Shown here: positions 34,264 through 42,736 of the stretch, piece by piece
Numbering within the stretch: the stretch's first letter is position 1
Layout of the letters: each line of letters opens with the position of its first letter
From: Trebonia sp963734665
GTDB lineage: Bacteria; Actinomycetota; Actinomycetes; Streptosporangiales; Streptosporangiaceae
Direction: 5' to 3'
Assembly: GCA_963734665.1 (NCBI GenBank)
Contig: CAVTIR010000004.1
Coordinates: forward strand, 496,001-560,000
Length of the DNA: 64,000 bases
Position numbers and translations under genes: made by a program
Notes under the pieces: generated by a model
Told to the model about the DNA's origin: nothing
The model's database searches: none
Seen by the model: the letters and a program-made list of their open reading frames with translations, nothing else

Positions 34264-34764
34264 CTATAGGTTTACTTCCATTTGCTGGCCTGTGGTCGCG
34301 AACAGGTCGATTCCGTGGTCGGCCGCGTGGACGACGAGCAGCTTGCTGAGAAGCCGGGAGAGCGCCGCGCGGTCCCCGGGCGCTAGCTGGCCGAGCAGGG
34401 CTGTGACGTCCGCTGCGAAGAGGCCAGCGGCCGTCGACACGAGGAGGCGGCCCTCGTCGGTCAGCCTGACGAGAACGGCCCGCTTGTCGGCCGGCGAGGG
34501 CACGCGGGCGACAAGGCCCCGGCGCTCCGCACGGTCCACTAGGCCGGTGACGCTCGACTTGTCGAGGTCGAGGAGCCGCGCGAGTTCGTTCATCGTCGGC
34601 TCGCGGTCCCGCAGCACGCCGAGCAGGCGCGTCGCCGCGAGCGACAGGTCGTGCTCGGCGGCCCGGCGCTCCAGCATTCCCATGATGACGAAGGAGAGCT
34701 GCGCCAGTCCGTCGACGGGGTCAAGCTGCGGCGGCGCTGGCACGCGTTCCGGTCTGGGCGACAT
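34264..34764 (-). CDS. MarR family transcriptional regulator
   Basis: 166 residues. Typical winged HTH: LGVLRDREPTMNELARLLDLDKSSVTGLVDRAERRGLVAR followed by the wing PSPADKRAVLVRLTDEGR. It is divergent from a quinone oxidoreductase gene; two operator-like repeats in the 100-base gap suggest it represses both genes. Confidence 0.9.
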   Translation of the reverse strand: MSPRPERVPAPPQLDPVDGLAQLSFVIMGMLERRAAEHDLSLAATRLLGVLRDREPTMNELARLLDLDKSSVTGLVDRAERRGLVARVPSPADKRAVLVRLTDEGRLLVSTAAGLFAADVTALLGQLAPGDRAALSRLLSKLLVVHAADHGIDLFATTGQQMEVNL

Positions 34765-34782
34765 GCGGTCATCGTACTTGAT

Positions 34783-34827
34783 TTAGTATGTGACACCAAC
34801 TAAATTGGTACGTGACACAAACTAAAT
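34783..34827. promoter_or_regulatory. Pair of 22-bp repeats between marR and the quinone oxidoreductase gene
   Basis: Two near-identical units with a 22-bp period, each carrying GTGACAC flanked by TTTAGT/TTGGT on the left and ACTAAAT on the right. The left unit is a dyad (TTTAGT-11 nt-ACTAAA). Placement two helical turns apart in the shared promoter fits two MarR dimers bound side by side. Confidence 0.65.
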
Positions 34828-34864
34828 GAGCTTCTCAGGGAAGTTCGGGGGAAAGGTCAAGACC

Positions 34865-35830
34865 ATGGCGATGATGAACGCGGCCGTCGTGACGTCGTTC
34901 GAGGAGCCGCCGCACTACCGGCGGTTCGAGGCACCGAAGCCCTCCGCCGGCGAGGTGCTCGCGGATGTCCTCGCGGCAGGCCTGCACCCGCGGGTCCGCA
35001 CCGGTGCCATAGGGAGGCACTATACGAGCAGCGGTACGCTGCCGATGATTCCGGGAATCGACGGCGTGGGGCGGCTGCCCGACGGCAAGCTGGTCTACTT
35101 CGTGGCTGCCGACGACGTGCTCGGCACGATGGCGGACAAGGCGGTCGTAGACCCGCGCCGCGCCGTCGAGCTGCCGGACGGCGTTGACGTCGCCAAGGTC
35201 GCCGCCGCGATGAACCCGGCGATGTCGTCTTGGGTCGCGCTGCGCCGCCGCGTGCCGCTAAAGGCCGGGCAGAGCGTCCTGATCCTCGGCGCGACCGGCA
35301 ACGCCGGCGCGATGGCCGTCCAGGTCGCAAGGCGGCTGGGCGCCGGCCGGGTGGTCGGCGCAGGCCGTGACCAGGACCGGCTGCGGGAGCTGATCCACGC
35401 GGGCGCCGACGAAATCGTCCAGCTGACCGACGACGCTGACGCGACCGCCAAGGCACTGGCCGCCGCGGCGGCCGAGACCGACATCGTCGTCGACTACCTG
35501 TGGGGCATGCCCGCCCAGCAGGCGATTCCGGCGCTGCTGACCGCACGGTCCGACCGGAGCCGCGCGCTTGACTGGATCCAGATCGGCGCGGTCGCAGGAC
35601 CGACGATCGAGTTGCCGTCGGTGGCGCTGCGCTCCGCCAACTTCCGCCTCCAGGGCAGCGGCCAGGGCTCGGTCTCCCCACGTACCTACCTAGCCGAGCT
35701 GCCATCACTGGTCGAGGAGATCACTGCGGGCAAGATCGCGGTTAGCGCGAACGAGGTCCCCCTGGCCGACGTCGAGGCCGCCTGGACCAGAAGGGAAACC
35801 CCTGGCGAGCGCACGGTCCTGGTGCCCTAG
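34865..35830 (+). CDS. Zinc-independent alcohol dehydrogenase/quinone oxidoreductase (MDR family)
   Basis: 321 residues. GroES-like N-terminal part and a Rossmann domain with ILGATGNAGAMAVQVARRLGAGRVVGAGRD for NADPH binding. The catalytic zinc cysteines are absent, as in quinone oxidoreductases. ATG 34865 is preferred because the longer frame would start inside the operator repeats. It is controlled, by inference, by the divergent MarR and could detoxify quinones or enals. Confidence 0.85.
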   Translation: MAMMNAAVVTSFEEPPHYRRFEAPKPSAGEVLADVLAAGLHPRVRTGAIGRHYTSSGTLPMIPGIDGVGRLPDGKLVYFVAADDVLGTMADKAVVDPRRAVELPDGVDVAKVAAAMNPAMSSWVALRRRVPLKAGQSVLILGATGNAGAMAVQVARRLGAGRVVGAGRDQDRLRELIHAGADEIVQLTDDADATAKALAAAAAETDIVVDYLWGMPAQQAIPALLTARSDRSRALDWIQIGAVAGPTIELPSVALRSANFRLQGSGQGSVSPRTYLAELPSLVEEITAGKIAVSANEVPLADVEAAWTRRETPGERTVLVP

Positions 35831-35987
35831 CGTTCAAGCAACGCGAGCCGGCCACATGATGCCCCGCTCGACCGCATGCGGAGAAACGGCAGTACCGCGC
35901 CGCCGCCGATCTCGGATGTCGACGTGGCAGGTTCTGAAAAACTAGAGCATAATCGGAAGCAGAAGGACGGAGGCCTGGGAGGTGACC

Positions 35988-36452
35988 ATGTCCGTAGCGA
36001 CGGAGGAGCAGCGCATCCGTAACCTTTTTGAGCGTGTGGAGACCATTGAAGAAGTCGCCAGCACCCTTCCCGAGAACGATGACCGTCGCGCAAGACTGCT
36101 GACCGTCTCTCGTGACGCGCTCGCCGAGGAGGGGACCGTCCGTCCCGTCATTGCCGCGAAGATCCTAGGCCTGAGTGAGAAGACGGTGCGCGCCTGGGCG
36201 GCGGCAGGCCTGCTGTCGGCCAGGCAGCGTTCTCCACGGCTGCTTCTCGACGTGCCGAGTGTGCACGAGGTTAGCCATGTCCTGCGGGAGATCCGTGCCG
36301 ACGGCCTGGACCGGGAACTGCTTGAGCATGTCTGGCGCCGCCTGGAGGACCAGGCGCTCCTTGACCGAGCAGACCTGCGCGAGAGCATCGAGCAGATGCA
36401 ACATGGCGACGTGGTTGTCCTACGCCCACTAGCCGAGGAAAGCCCGGAGTAG
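35988..36452 (+). CDS. Helix-turn-helix protein, antitoxin-like
   Basis: 154 residues. The centre reads VRPVIAAKILGLSEKTVRAWAAAGLL, a MerR/excisionase-like HTH; both ends are charged and helical. GGGAGG lies 5 bases before ATG 35988. The architecture resembles HTH antitoxins that precede a short toxin gene in actinobacteria. The sequence downstream is broken into fragments, so any toxin is not intact. Not firmly assigned to a family. Confidence 0.65.
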   Translation: MSVATEEQRIRNLFERVETIEEVASTLPENDDRRARLLTVSRDALAEEGTVRPVIAAKILGLSEKTVRAWAAAGLLSARQRSPRLLLDVPSVHEVSHVLREIRADGLDRELLEHVWRRLEDQALLDRADLRESIEQMQHGDVVVLRPLAEESPE

Positions 36453-36469
36453 CACCTAATGTGTTAGGT

Positions 36470-36842
36470 ATGCCTACTGAGGAGCTGGGCAAGGCTGACA
36501 CCAGCGGTTATACGCTTTCTCCTGAGTTCCTCGCCAAACAAAGGAGTTTTGTGATCCACGGACCCTCCGTCGCTGTCGCCTGGAGTGCCCGGGGACGACG
36601 CCTATAAGGATCTGATACGTCCCTCGATCGGGCAAGAGGAGTCGGGAGGTTTCCCGTTTCCTTTCCAAGGGGCGGCAGCTATCTGACGAGTGGAACCGCC
36701 ATTCGTTCTGGATGACTATGAATTTGATCTTCCAGATGTCAGCCGTGACGTGAAGTCGCGGGTGTGGTGGGTGGGCAGCTCCCAAGATCGCATACTCCCT
36801 GCCAGTCACCGCGGATCGTCGATGGCGGCCCTTGTGCCGTAA
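36470..36842 (+). pseudogene. Fragmented gene downstream of the HTH protein
   Basis: Three short coding-like stretches in different frames follow each other: 36470-36607 (MPTEELGKADTSGYTLSPEF, then ...VAVAWSARGRRL), ~36578-36682 (GDDAYKDLIRPSIGQEE) and 36690-36842 (FVLDDYEFDLPDVSRDVKSR). Base composition is less GC-rich than in neighbours. This looks like one gene broken by frameshifts, possibly the toxin partner of the upstream HTH protein. I do not recognise the family. Confidence 0.4.
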
Positions 36843-36892
36843 CGTGGACGCCGTAGCGCGGGAAGGCACGGACCTAGGGGAGAGGGACGCCG

Positions 36893-37534
36893 ATGAGCAT
36901 GCAGCCAGCGGCGAGCGATGGCGCCCCGCCGGAGGTCATCTACATCATCCGCCACGGTGAGAAGCCCGGTGACCTGCCGCCCGGCCACGGGAAGCATCAG
37001 TCCGCCCCCGCCCCGCCCTCCGGCGTCGACTACCAGGGCACCCAGGCCGCACATGGGCTGCTGCCGCGCGGCTGGCAGCGTTCGGGCGCGCTCACGGCCC
37101 TGTTCCACCCCGTTTTCGGGCCGCTCCGGACAGGACTGCGCACGCCCGCGACCCTCCTGTCTCCGTCGTACGGCGATCCGGTCAAGACGACTAGGCACCG
37201 GACCTACCAGACGATCCAGGATCTCGCCCGCCGCCTGGATCTCATGATCGGCACCCCGTTCGAGAAGGGCCACGAGACCCAGCTGGCCGCCAGCGTGGTC
37301 AGCGGCTACTCCGGCGTGGTGCTGATCTGCTGGGACCACGAGCACATCCCGGCCCTCGCGGCAGCACTGCCGGCCGCCCCCGGCACGGCCATCCCCGGCA
37401 AGTGGCCCGGTGACCGCTTCGACGTCATCTGGGCCTTCACCCTGGTCCCCGGAGTGGACCAGGTCCAGTACGCCTTCACCCAGGTCCCACAGCAACTGCT
37501 ATCCGGCGACAGCGACACCATCATCCCTGCCTAG
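36893..37534 (+). CDS. Histidine phosphatase superfamily protein
   Basis: 213 residues. The catalytic RHG motif is visible (IIRHGEKPGD), and a second active-site His lies in LICWDHEHIPALA. The segment between is shorter than in cofactor-dependent mutases. Likely a phosphatase of unknown substrate. GGGGAGAGGG precedes ATG 36893. Single gene. Confidence 0.8.
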   Translation: MSMQPAASDGAPPEVIYIIRHGEKPGDLPPGHGKHQSAPAPPSGVDYQGTQAAHGLLPRGWQRSGALTALFHPVFGPLRTGLRTPATLLSPSYGDPVKTTRHRTYQTIQDLARRLDLMIGTPFEKGHETQLAASVVSGYSGVVLICWDHEHIPALAAALPAAPGTAIPGKWPGDRFDVIWAFTLVPGVDQVQYAFTQVPQQLLSGDSDTIIPA

Positions 37535-37601
37535 CCCAGTGGGTATCACCGGGCTAGGCAGGTCATTAGGCTGGCGAAATGGCCTGGCTGGCCGGGTCGG
37601 C

Positions 37602-39116
37602 TTAGTCCTCCAAGGCTACCTGGGCGACAGGGGCCGTTTCGGTGATGCGCCGCAGGCCAGCGAGGGCGACGAGTGCCCCGAGCACCGCGACGCCGGTGAT
37701 GAGGAAGAGCGCCGGCCGATAGGCGGTGAGCGTCGCGGCCGGCGTGGTGACGCGAGCGCCACCGCCCGCGTCGACCACGGCGGTGACGATGGCGAGGACG
37801 AGGGCGCCGCCGACCTGGAATGACGTCTGGAACAAGCTGGCGGCCAGCCCCTGCTCGGCGTCGGGCATCCCGCTGGTGGCTCCTACGCTCAGCGCGGAGA
37901 AGCCGAGCCCGAAGGCCGCCCCGACCAGCAGCATCGTTGGCAGAATCACGGCCGGGTAGTCCGGGGTGACGCCGGCGCGGAGGAACACCGCGTACGCGAC
38001 TACGAGGCACGCGAAGGCTACGGCCGCGATCCGGGCTGCGCCGAACCGGGCGAGCAGGCCGTCGACGCCCACGGACAGCACGGCCACCATGACGCCGGTT
38101 GGGAGGAACCCGAGCGCGGTCGAGATGGGAGACCAGCCTGCCAGGCTCTGCAGGTACTGGGTGGCGAGGAACTGGAAGGAGACGTAGGACCCGAACAGGG
38201 TGACCGCTCCGATGTTGGCGCGGAGCAGCGTGCCGGACCGGAAGATCTGCAGCGGCATCAGCGGGTCGCGGCTGCGCGACTCGATCGCGACGAAGGCGGC
38301 CAGCCCGGCCACGACGAGCGCGAACGATCCGACGGTGCGCGCGGACGCCCAGCCCGTCTGCTGCGCGGATACGACCGTGTACACGAGGAGCATCATGGAG
38401 AGGGTCACCGTCGTCGCGCCCGGCAGGTCGAATGACCGCCGCGCCGTGGCCGCCTGCCCCGTCTCACGGGCATCGCGCGGGATCAGCCACCAGCCCGCGA
38501 CCAGCACGATCAGTGCGACGGGAGCGGGGACGAGCAGGGTCAAGCGCCAGTTCACCGCCGTGAGCAGGCCTGACAGCACAAGCCCCAGGGAGAACCCGCA
38601 GCCGCCGAAGACCGAGTAGATGCTGAACGCCCGGTTACGCATCGGTCCTTCGGGAAATGTCGTGGTCAGCAGCGACATGCCGGCGGGCGCGGTAAACGCC
38701 GCCGCGATGCCCTTCACGAACCGTGCCCCGATGAGCAGCCCTGGGACACTGGTCAGGCCGCCGAGCAGCGACAGGACGGCGAACGCGGCCACCGCGACCA
38801 GGAAAACCCGGCGCCGGCCGAGTAGGTCAGCGGCGCGGCCGCCGAGCAGCAGCAGGCCGCCGTAGCCGAGGACGTAGCCGCTGACGATCCATTGCAGCGA
38901 CGACGTGGACAGGCTGAGGGCCGTCCTGATGGACGGCAGCGCGACGCCGACCATGGACACGTCGAGCGCGTCGAGGCACATCGCGCCGCCGAGCACGATC
39001 AGCACGCCCCACAGCCGCGGGGACCAGCGTGGGCTTTCGGCCGGGAACCGGCTGTCGGGAGAGAAAGAGCGGACGGCAGGTGCGTGGGACGGCACGGGCC
39101 GTTCTGTTGACTGCAT
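37602..39116 (-). CDS. MFS drug efflux transporter, DHA2 (EmrB/QacA) family
   Basis: 504 residues with about 14 hydrophobic helices. Hallmarks: LDALDVSMVGVALPSI in helix 1, LQWIVSGYVLGYGGLLLLGGRAADLLGRRRVF (motif A), and SVFGGCGFSLGLVLSGLL (motif C of antiporters). ATG 39116 is chosen over a longer frame. Divergent from a MarR gene with two TTGCAA sites between them, a common efflux pump/repressor pair. Confidence 0.88.
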   Translation of the reverse strand: MQSTERPVPSHAPAVRSFSPDSRFPAESPRWSPRLWGVLIVLGGAMCLDALDVSMVGVALPSIRTALSLSTSSLQWIVSGYVLGYGGLLLLGGRAADLLGRRRVFLVAVAAFAVLSLLGGLTSVPGLLIGARFVKGIAAAFTAPAGMSLLTTTFPEGPMRNRAFSIYSVFGGCGFSLGLVLSGLLTAVNWRLTLLVPAPVALIVLVAGWWLIPRDARETGQAATARRSFDLPGATTVTLSMMLLVYTVVSAQQTGWASARTVGSFALVVAGLAAFVAIESRSRDPLMPLQIFRSGTLLRANIGAVTLFGSYVSFQFLATQYLQSLAGWSPISTALGFLPTGVMVAVLSVGVDGLLARFGAARIAAVAFACLVVAYAVFLRAGVTPDYPAVILPTMLLVGAAFGLGFSALSVGATSGMPDAEQGLAASLFQTSFQVGGALVLAIVTAVVDAGGGARVTTPAATLTAYRPALFLITGVAVLGALVALAGLRRITETAPVAQVALED

Positions 39117-39145
39117 GCCGAGACTGTATGCATGTACACGCAATA

Positions 39146-39174
39146 CTTGCAAACGCAATTAGTGTGCTTGCAAA
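39146..39174. promoter_or_regulatory. Two CTTGCAAA sites 21 bp apart (putative MarR operators)
   Basis: CTTGCAAA occurs at 39146-39153 and 39167-39174 in an AT-rich island between the efflux gene and marR. TTGCAA is itself palindromic and typical of MarR half-site cores. Spacing of two helical turns fits cooperative dimers controlling both promoters. Confidence 0.6.
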
Positions 39175-39202
39175 TATTTTGGAAGCGCGTTACCCTGTGG
39201 AC

Positions 39203-39598
39203 GTGAGGGTGACACCTGACGTTGAGTCGCCGGGCGACGTGGTTACCGCCTGGCGAGACATGGTTGCATGTCACGCGGCGATATGCGCTGCGCTGGAACA
39301 TGAGCTCGGCGAGCGGCATGCGCTGGGTGTCAGCGACTTCGAGGTGCTCGACCGGCTAGCCGAGAGCCCCGAGGGCAAGTGGCGTGCGCAGGACCTGGCC
39401 GAGTCCGTGCACCTGAGCCAGAGCGCGCTGTCCCGGCTGGTCGACCGCCTCGTCAAGAACGCCCTGGTAGAGCGGTGCGCCTGTGACATGGACCGCCGGG
39501 GAATCTACGTCGTCCTGACGGCCGAGGGCCTGCGGCGCCAGGCGGAGGCTGCCGTCACGCACAGGAACGTTCTCGCCCGCCTGCTTCCTGCGGGATAG
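39203..39598 (+). CDS. MarR family transcriptional regulator
   Basis: About 131 residues. HTH: LGVSDFEVLDRLAESPEGKWRAQDLAESVHLSQSALSRLVDRLVKNALVER, wing CDMDRRGIYVVLTAEG. The dimerisation ends are short compared with the usual ~145 residues. GTG 39203 (or 39209) fits; the long upstream frame runs across the promoter. Likely represses itself and the divergent DHA2 efflux gene. Confidence 0.82.
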   Translation: MRVTPDVESPGDVVTAWRDMVACHAAICAALEHELGERHALGVSDFEVLDRLAESPEGKWRAQDLAESVHLSQSALSRLVDRLVKNALVERCACDMDRRGIYVVLTAEGLRRQAEAAVTHRNVLARLLPAG

Positions 39599-39845
39599 CG
39601 CCAGGGGCCTGACCGTCGCCCGCCGTGCGGTCCCGCAGGGCCCCGGAGGTTCCGGGAGTTCGGTGGCTTCCGAACGTGAGCCAGACGCCGACGGCCGCCG
39701 CGGCGAGGCAGCAGGCGCCAACGGCCATCCCCAGGTCAAGGCCGGTGCTGTAGGCGTCGCGCGCGGCAGTGCCGAGCGGGCCGCCTGCTCCGGTGGCGGG
39801 CGGCATGGTGAGCCCGATGCCCACTCCCAGCAGGCCTAGGCCGAC
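39555..39845 (-). pseudogene. C-terminal remnant of a second MFS (DHA2) transporter
   Basis: The frame reads GLGLLGVGIGLTMPPATGAG, then a join to LGTAARDAYSTGLDLGMAVG and a last hydrophobic helix. These are two non-adjacent pieces of a DHA2 C-terminus brought together by an internal deletion. No start or N-terminal helices remain. It overlaps the end of marR by 44 bases. Confidence 0.55.
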
Positions 39846-40010
39846 CTCACCGGCGCCTGCCGCTACGAGATTCCCGTCACCCTGCCGGCACTGACGATGT
39901 CGCAGGCCTGGCACGTCCGCCATGACCTGGACCTCGCCCACCACCGGCTCCGCACCCAGATCGCCGCCCTTCTCAGCGACCAACTCGACGGGCCCGCCGG
40001 CGCCTTATAA
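39840..40010 (+). pseudogene. C-terminal remnant of a LysR-type regulator
   Basis: A frame that begins right after a TAG and ends at TAA 40008-40010 reads YEIPVTLPALTMSQAWHVRH, then DLDLAHHRLRTQI. This is the conserved end of LysR regulators in which LP-x-AQAWH-x-R-x-D-x-D-x-AH is typical. The DNA-binding part is missing. It sits back to back with the MFS remnant, consistent with decay of a LysR/transporter pair. Confidence 0.5.
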
Positions 40011-40077
40011 CGATTCAGATTCGGCGGTCGGAACGCGTATTGACACCTCCCAAGGGCGCGCTGAGACTACAGGGAAG

Positions 40078-40090
40078 TTGAAACGTTCCA
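40078..40090. promoter_or_regulatory. LacI-type operator before the rhamnose ABC operon
   Basis: TTGAAACGTTCCA is centred on CG with TGAAACG as left half, the common form of LacI-family operators. It lies 17-29 bases before the GTG start, so binding would block transcription. The same TGAAACG half-site occurs before the lacI gene at 52460. Confidence 0.6.
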
Positions 40091-40106
40091 CGCGGAGGTG
40101 CGCCCG

Positions 40107-41675
40107 GTGGACGCCGCGGCAAGCGAGGCAAGCGAGCCCAAGGATCGTACGGAGGCAGCCGGCGCGCTTGAACTGCGGCACGCTGCGAAGTCCTTCGGTG
40201 CCGTCCAGGCCCTGATCGACGGGTCGGTGACCCTGCGCGCAGGCGAGGTGCACGCGCTTCTCGGCGAGAACGGGGCGGGCAAGTCCACGCTCGTGAAGAT
40301 CCTCGCCGGGGTGTACCAGCCAGACAGCGGGACGCTGACGGTCAACGGCCGGGAGGTCACGCTGCACGGCCCGGCCGCCGCCCGGGCGGTCGGCATCGCC
40401 GTGATCTACCAGGAGCCGACGATGTTCCCCGACCTGACTGTCGCGGAGAACATGTTCATCGGCCGTCAGCCGCTCCACTCTGCTCGCCGAATGATTGGGG
40501 CACGCAGGATCGACCGGCGGGCGATGCAGGATGAGGCGGCCGCGATCTTCAAGCGCCTCGGCGTCCCTCTCGACCCGGCACGGATCGCCCGCGGCCTGTC
40601 CATCGCCGACCAGCAGGTTGTCGAGATCGGCAAGGCGCTGTCCCTGGAGGCGCGGGTCATCGTCATGGACGAGCCTACGGCCGCGCTGTCCGCCGCCGAG
40701 GTCGACCGCCTCTTCGAGGTGATCCGCACCCTGAAAGCCCAGGGTGCGGCGGTGCTGTTCATCTCCCACCGTCTCGAGGAGGTCTTCGCCATCTGCCAGA
40801 CGGTCACGGTTATGCGCGACGGCAGGCACGTCATGTCCAGCGACCTCGCCGGCCTCACCGCGAACGACCTGGTGCGCGCCATGGTCGGCAGGGAACTGGC
40901 CGAGCGCCCGCCGGAAGTGGCCGGCGCCGAGCCAGGCGAGCCGATGCTCACCGTCGACCGGCTGACCCGCGAGGGCGTCTTCACCGACATCTCGTTCACC
41001 GTGCGGTCCGGCGAGATCGTCGCCCTGGCCGGCCTGGTCGGCTCTGGCCGCAGCGAGGTGGCGCGCGCCGTCTTCGGCATCGACCGCTACGACGCCGGCG
41101 CGGTCACCATACGCGGACAGAGACTCAAGAAGGCCTCCCCGACTAACGCGATGGCCGCGGGCATCGGCTTCGTGCCGGAAGACCGAAGACAGCAGGGCCT
41201 GGTCATGGACATGTCCGTGCAGCAGAACGTGGCTCTCGCCTCTCTGGACACCTTGCGCAAGGGTGGCCTGATCAGGGCCAGCGCCGAGCGGGCCATGGCG
41301 GCCGACTGGGCGGCGAGGCTCAAGATCAAGTACGGGCGGCTCACCGACCCGGTGTCCATGCTGTCCGGCGGCAACCAGCAGAAGGTCGTCCTCGCCAAGT
41401 GGCTCGGCCGCAGGCCGACCGTGCTCATCGTGGACGAGCCCACCAGGGGCATCGACGTCGGCACCAAGGCGGAGGTCCACCACCTGCTCACCGAGCTGGC
41501 CAGGAGCGGCGTCGCCGTCCTGATGATCTCCTCAGAACTCCCCGAGGTTCTCGGCGTCGCCGACCGCGTCCTCGTGATGCGCGAGGGACGCCTGGTCGCC
41601 GAGTTCAGCCACGCCGACGCGTCGGAAGAGACCATCATGGCGGCGGCCATGGGCCAGCACGAGGCGACGCGATGA
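40107..41675 (+). CDS. rhaT: L-rhamnose ABC importer, ATP-binding protein (two ABC domains)
   Basis: 522 residues with two ABC cassettes, as in RbsA-type sugar ATPases. The first has GENGAGKSTLVKILAG, a Q-loop YQEPTMFPDLTVAENMF and IVMDEPTAALS; its signature is degenerate (LSIADQQ). The second has GLVGSGRSEVARAVFG in place of Walker A and an intact MLSGGNQQKVVLAKWL with IVDEPTRGIDVG. GTG 40107 is chosen because GGAGG ends 8 bases before it. It overlaps the first permease by ATGA. Assignment to rhamnose rests on the operon context. Confidence 0.88.
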   Translation: MDAAASEASEPKDRTEAAGALELRHAAKSFGAVQALIDGSVTLRAGEVHALLGENGAGKSTLVKILAGVYQPDSGTLTVNGREVTLHGPAAARAVGIAVIYQEPTMFPDLTVAENMFIGRQPLHSARRMIGARRIDRRAMQDEAAAIFKRLGVPLDPARIARGLSIADQQVVEIGKALSLEARVIVMDEPTAALSAAEVDRLFEVIRTLKAQGAAVLFISHRLEEVFAICQTVTVMRDGRHVMSSDLAGLTANDLVRAMVGRELAERPPEVAGAEPGEPMLTVDRLTREGVFTDISFTVRSGEIVALAGLVGSGRSEVARAVFGIDRYDAGAVTIRGQRLKKASPTNAMAAGIGFVPEDRRQQGLVMDMSVQQNVALASLDTLRKGGLIRASAERAMAADWAARLKIKYGRLTDPVSMLSGGNQQKVVLAKWLGRRPTVLIVDEPTRGIDVGTKAEVHHLLTELARSGVAVLMISSELPEVLGVADRVLVMREGRLVAEFSHADASEETIMAAAMGQHEATR

Positions 41676-42736
41676 GGGCCGTCATCGCCCCGCGCCGCCC
41701 GCAGCGGCCAGGCCAGGGACAGACCACGGGAAGCGTGCGCCTCGCCGAGCGCGTGTCCCGCGTCCGCGAGTCCGGCATCCTCGTCGTCCTCGTCGTCTTC
41801 GTCGCGGTCACCACGCTGGACAAGCACCGGTTCCTCGACGCGAGCAACATCCAGTTCGTGCTGGTTGACACGACCGTCTTCGCGCTCCTCTCCCTCGGCG
41901 AGACGATGGTCGTGACCAGCAGGAACGTGGACCTGTCCGTCGGCTCCGTGGTTGGCCTTTCCGCCTACCTGTCGACGGACCTGTTCGCGCAGCACCCCGG
42001 CATCCCGATCCCGGTCGTCTTCCTCGCCGGCCTCGGCATCGGCCTTGCCTGCGGCGTCGCCAACGGCATCATGGTGGCGGCCGGACGGGTGCCCAGCCTG
42101 GTCGTCACCCTGGCGACCCTCTACATCATCCGCGGCATCGACATCCTGATCGTCGGCGGCAACGAGGTGGACGCCTCCTCGCTGCCCAACGCCTTCCTCG
42201 ACATCCCCAAGGACACCATCGGCGGCATCCCCGACATCGCCATCGCGGTCGCGGTGGTCATCGCGATCGGCGCCTACTACCTGCGCACGTACCGCTCGGG
42301 ACGGGACCTGTACGCGATCGGCTCCAACCCCGACGCCGCGCGGCTCGCCGGCCTCCCGGTCGGCAGGCGGGTCTTCACCGCGTTCGCCGTCAGCGGCGCG
42401 ATCGCCGGCGTCGCCGGCGTGCTGTGGGGCGCGCAGTACGGCACGATCAACTCCACCGCGGGCACCGGCTACGAACTGCAGGTCGTGTCGGCCGTGGTGG
42501 TCGGCGGCGTCGCGATCTTCGGCGGCAGCGGCAGCGTCACCGGCGCCGCGCTCGGCGCGCTGCTGCTGTCCACGATCAGCTCGGCGCTGTATGTGCTCGG
42601 TATCTCCCCGTTCTGGGACCAGGCGATCTGGGGCTTCCTGCTGCTGCTCGCCATCGCGCTCGACCAGACAATCACCGAGCGCCTCACTAGCGCGCTGCGG
42701 AGAACATCGGGCAGAACCTCCAGGAGTCGTCAATGA
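41672..42736 (+). CDS. rhaP: L-rhamnose ABC importer permease 1
   Basis: 354 residues, about ten helices of the RbsC type: LLSLGETMVVTSRNVDLSVGSVVGL, the EAA-like loop YAIGSNPDAARLAGLPVGRRV, and GGVAIFGGSGSVTGAALGALLL. ATGA overlaps on both sides show tight coupling with the ATPase and second permease genes. Confidence 0.88.
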   Translation: MRAVIAPRRPQRPGQGQTTGSVRLAERVSRVRESGILVVLVVFVAVTTLDKHRFLDASNIQFVLVDTTVFALLSLGETMVVTSRNVDLSVGSVVGLSAYLSTDLFAQHPGIPIPVVFLAGLGIGLACGVANGIMVAAGRVPSLVVTLATLYIIRGIDILIVGGNEVDASSLPNAFLDIPKDTIGGIPDIAIAVAVVIAIGAYYLRTYRSGRDLYAIGSNPDAARLAGLPVGRRVFTAFAVSGAIAGVAGVLWGAQYGTINSTAGTGYELQVVSAVVVGGVAIFGGSGSVTGAALGALLLSTISSALYVLGISPFWDQAIWGFLLLLAIALDQTITERLTSALRRTSGRTSRSRQ

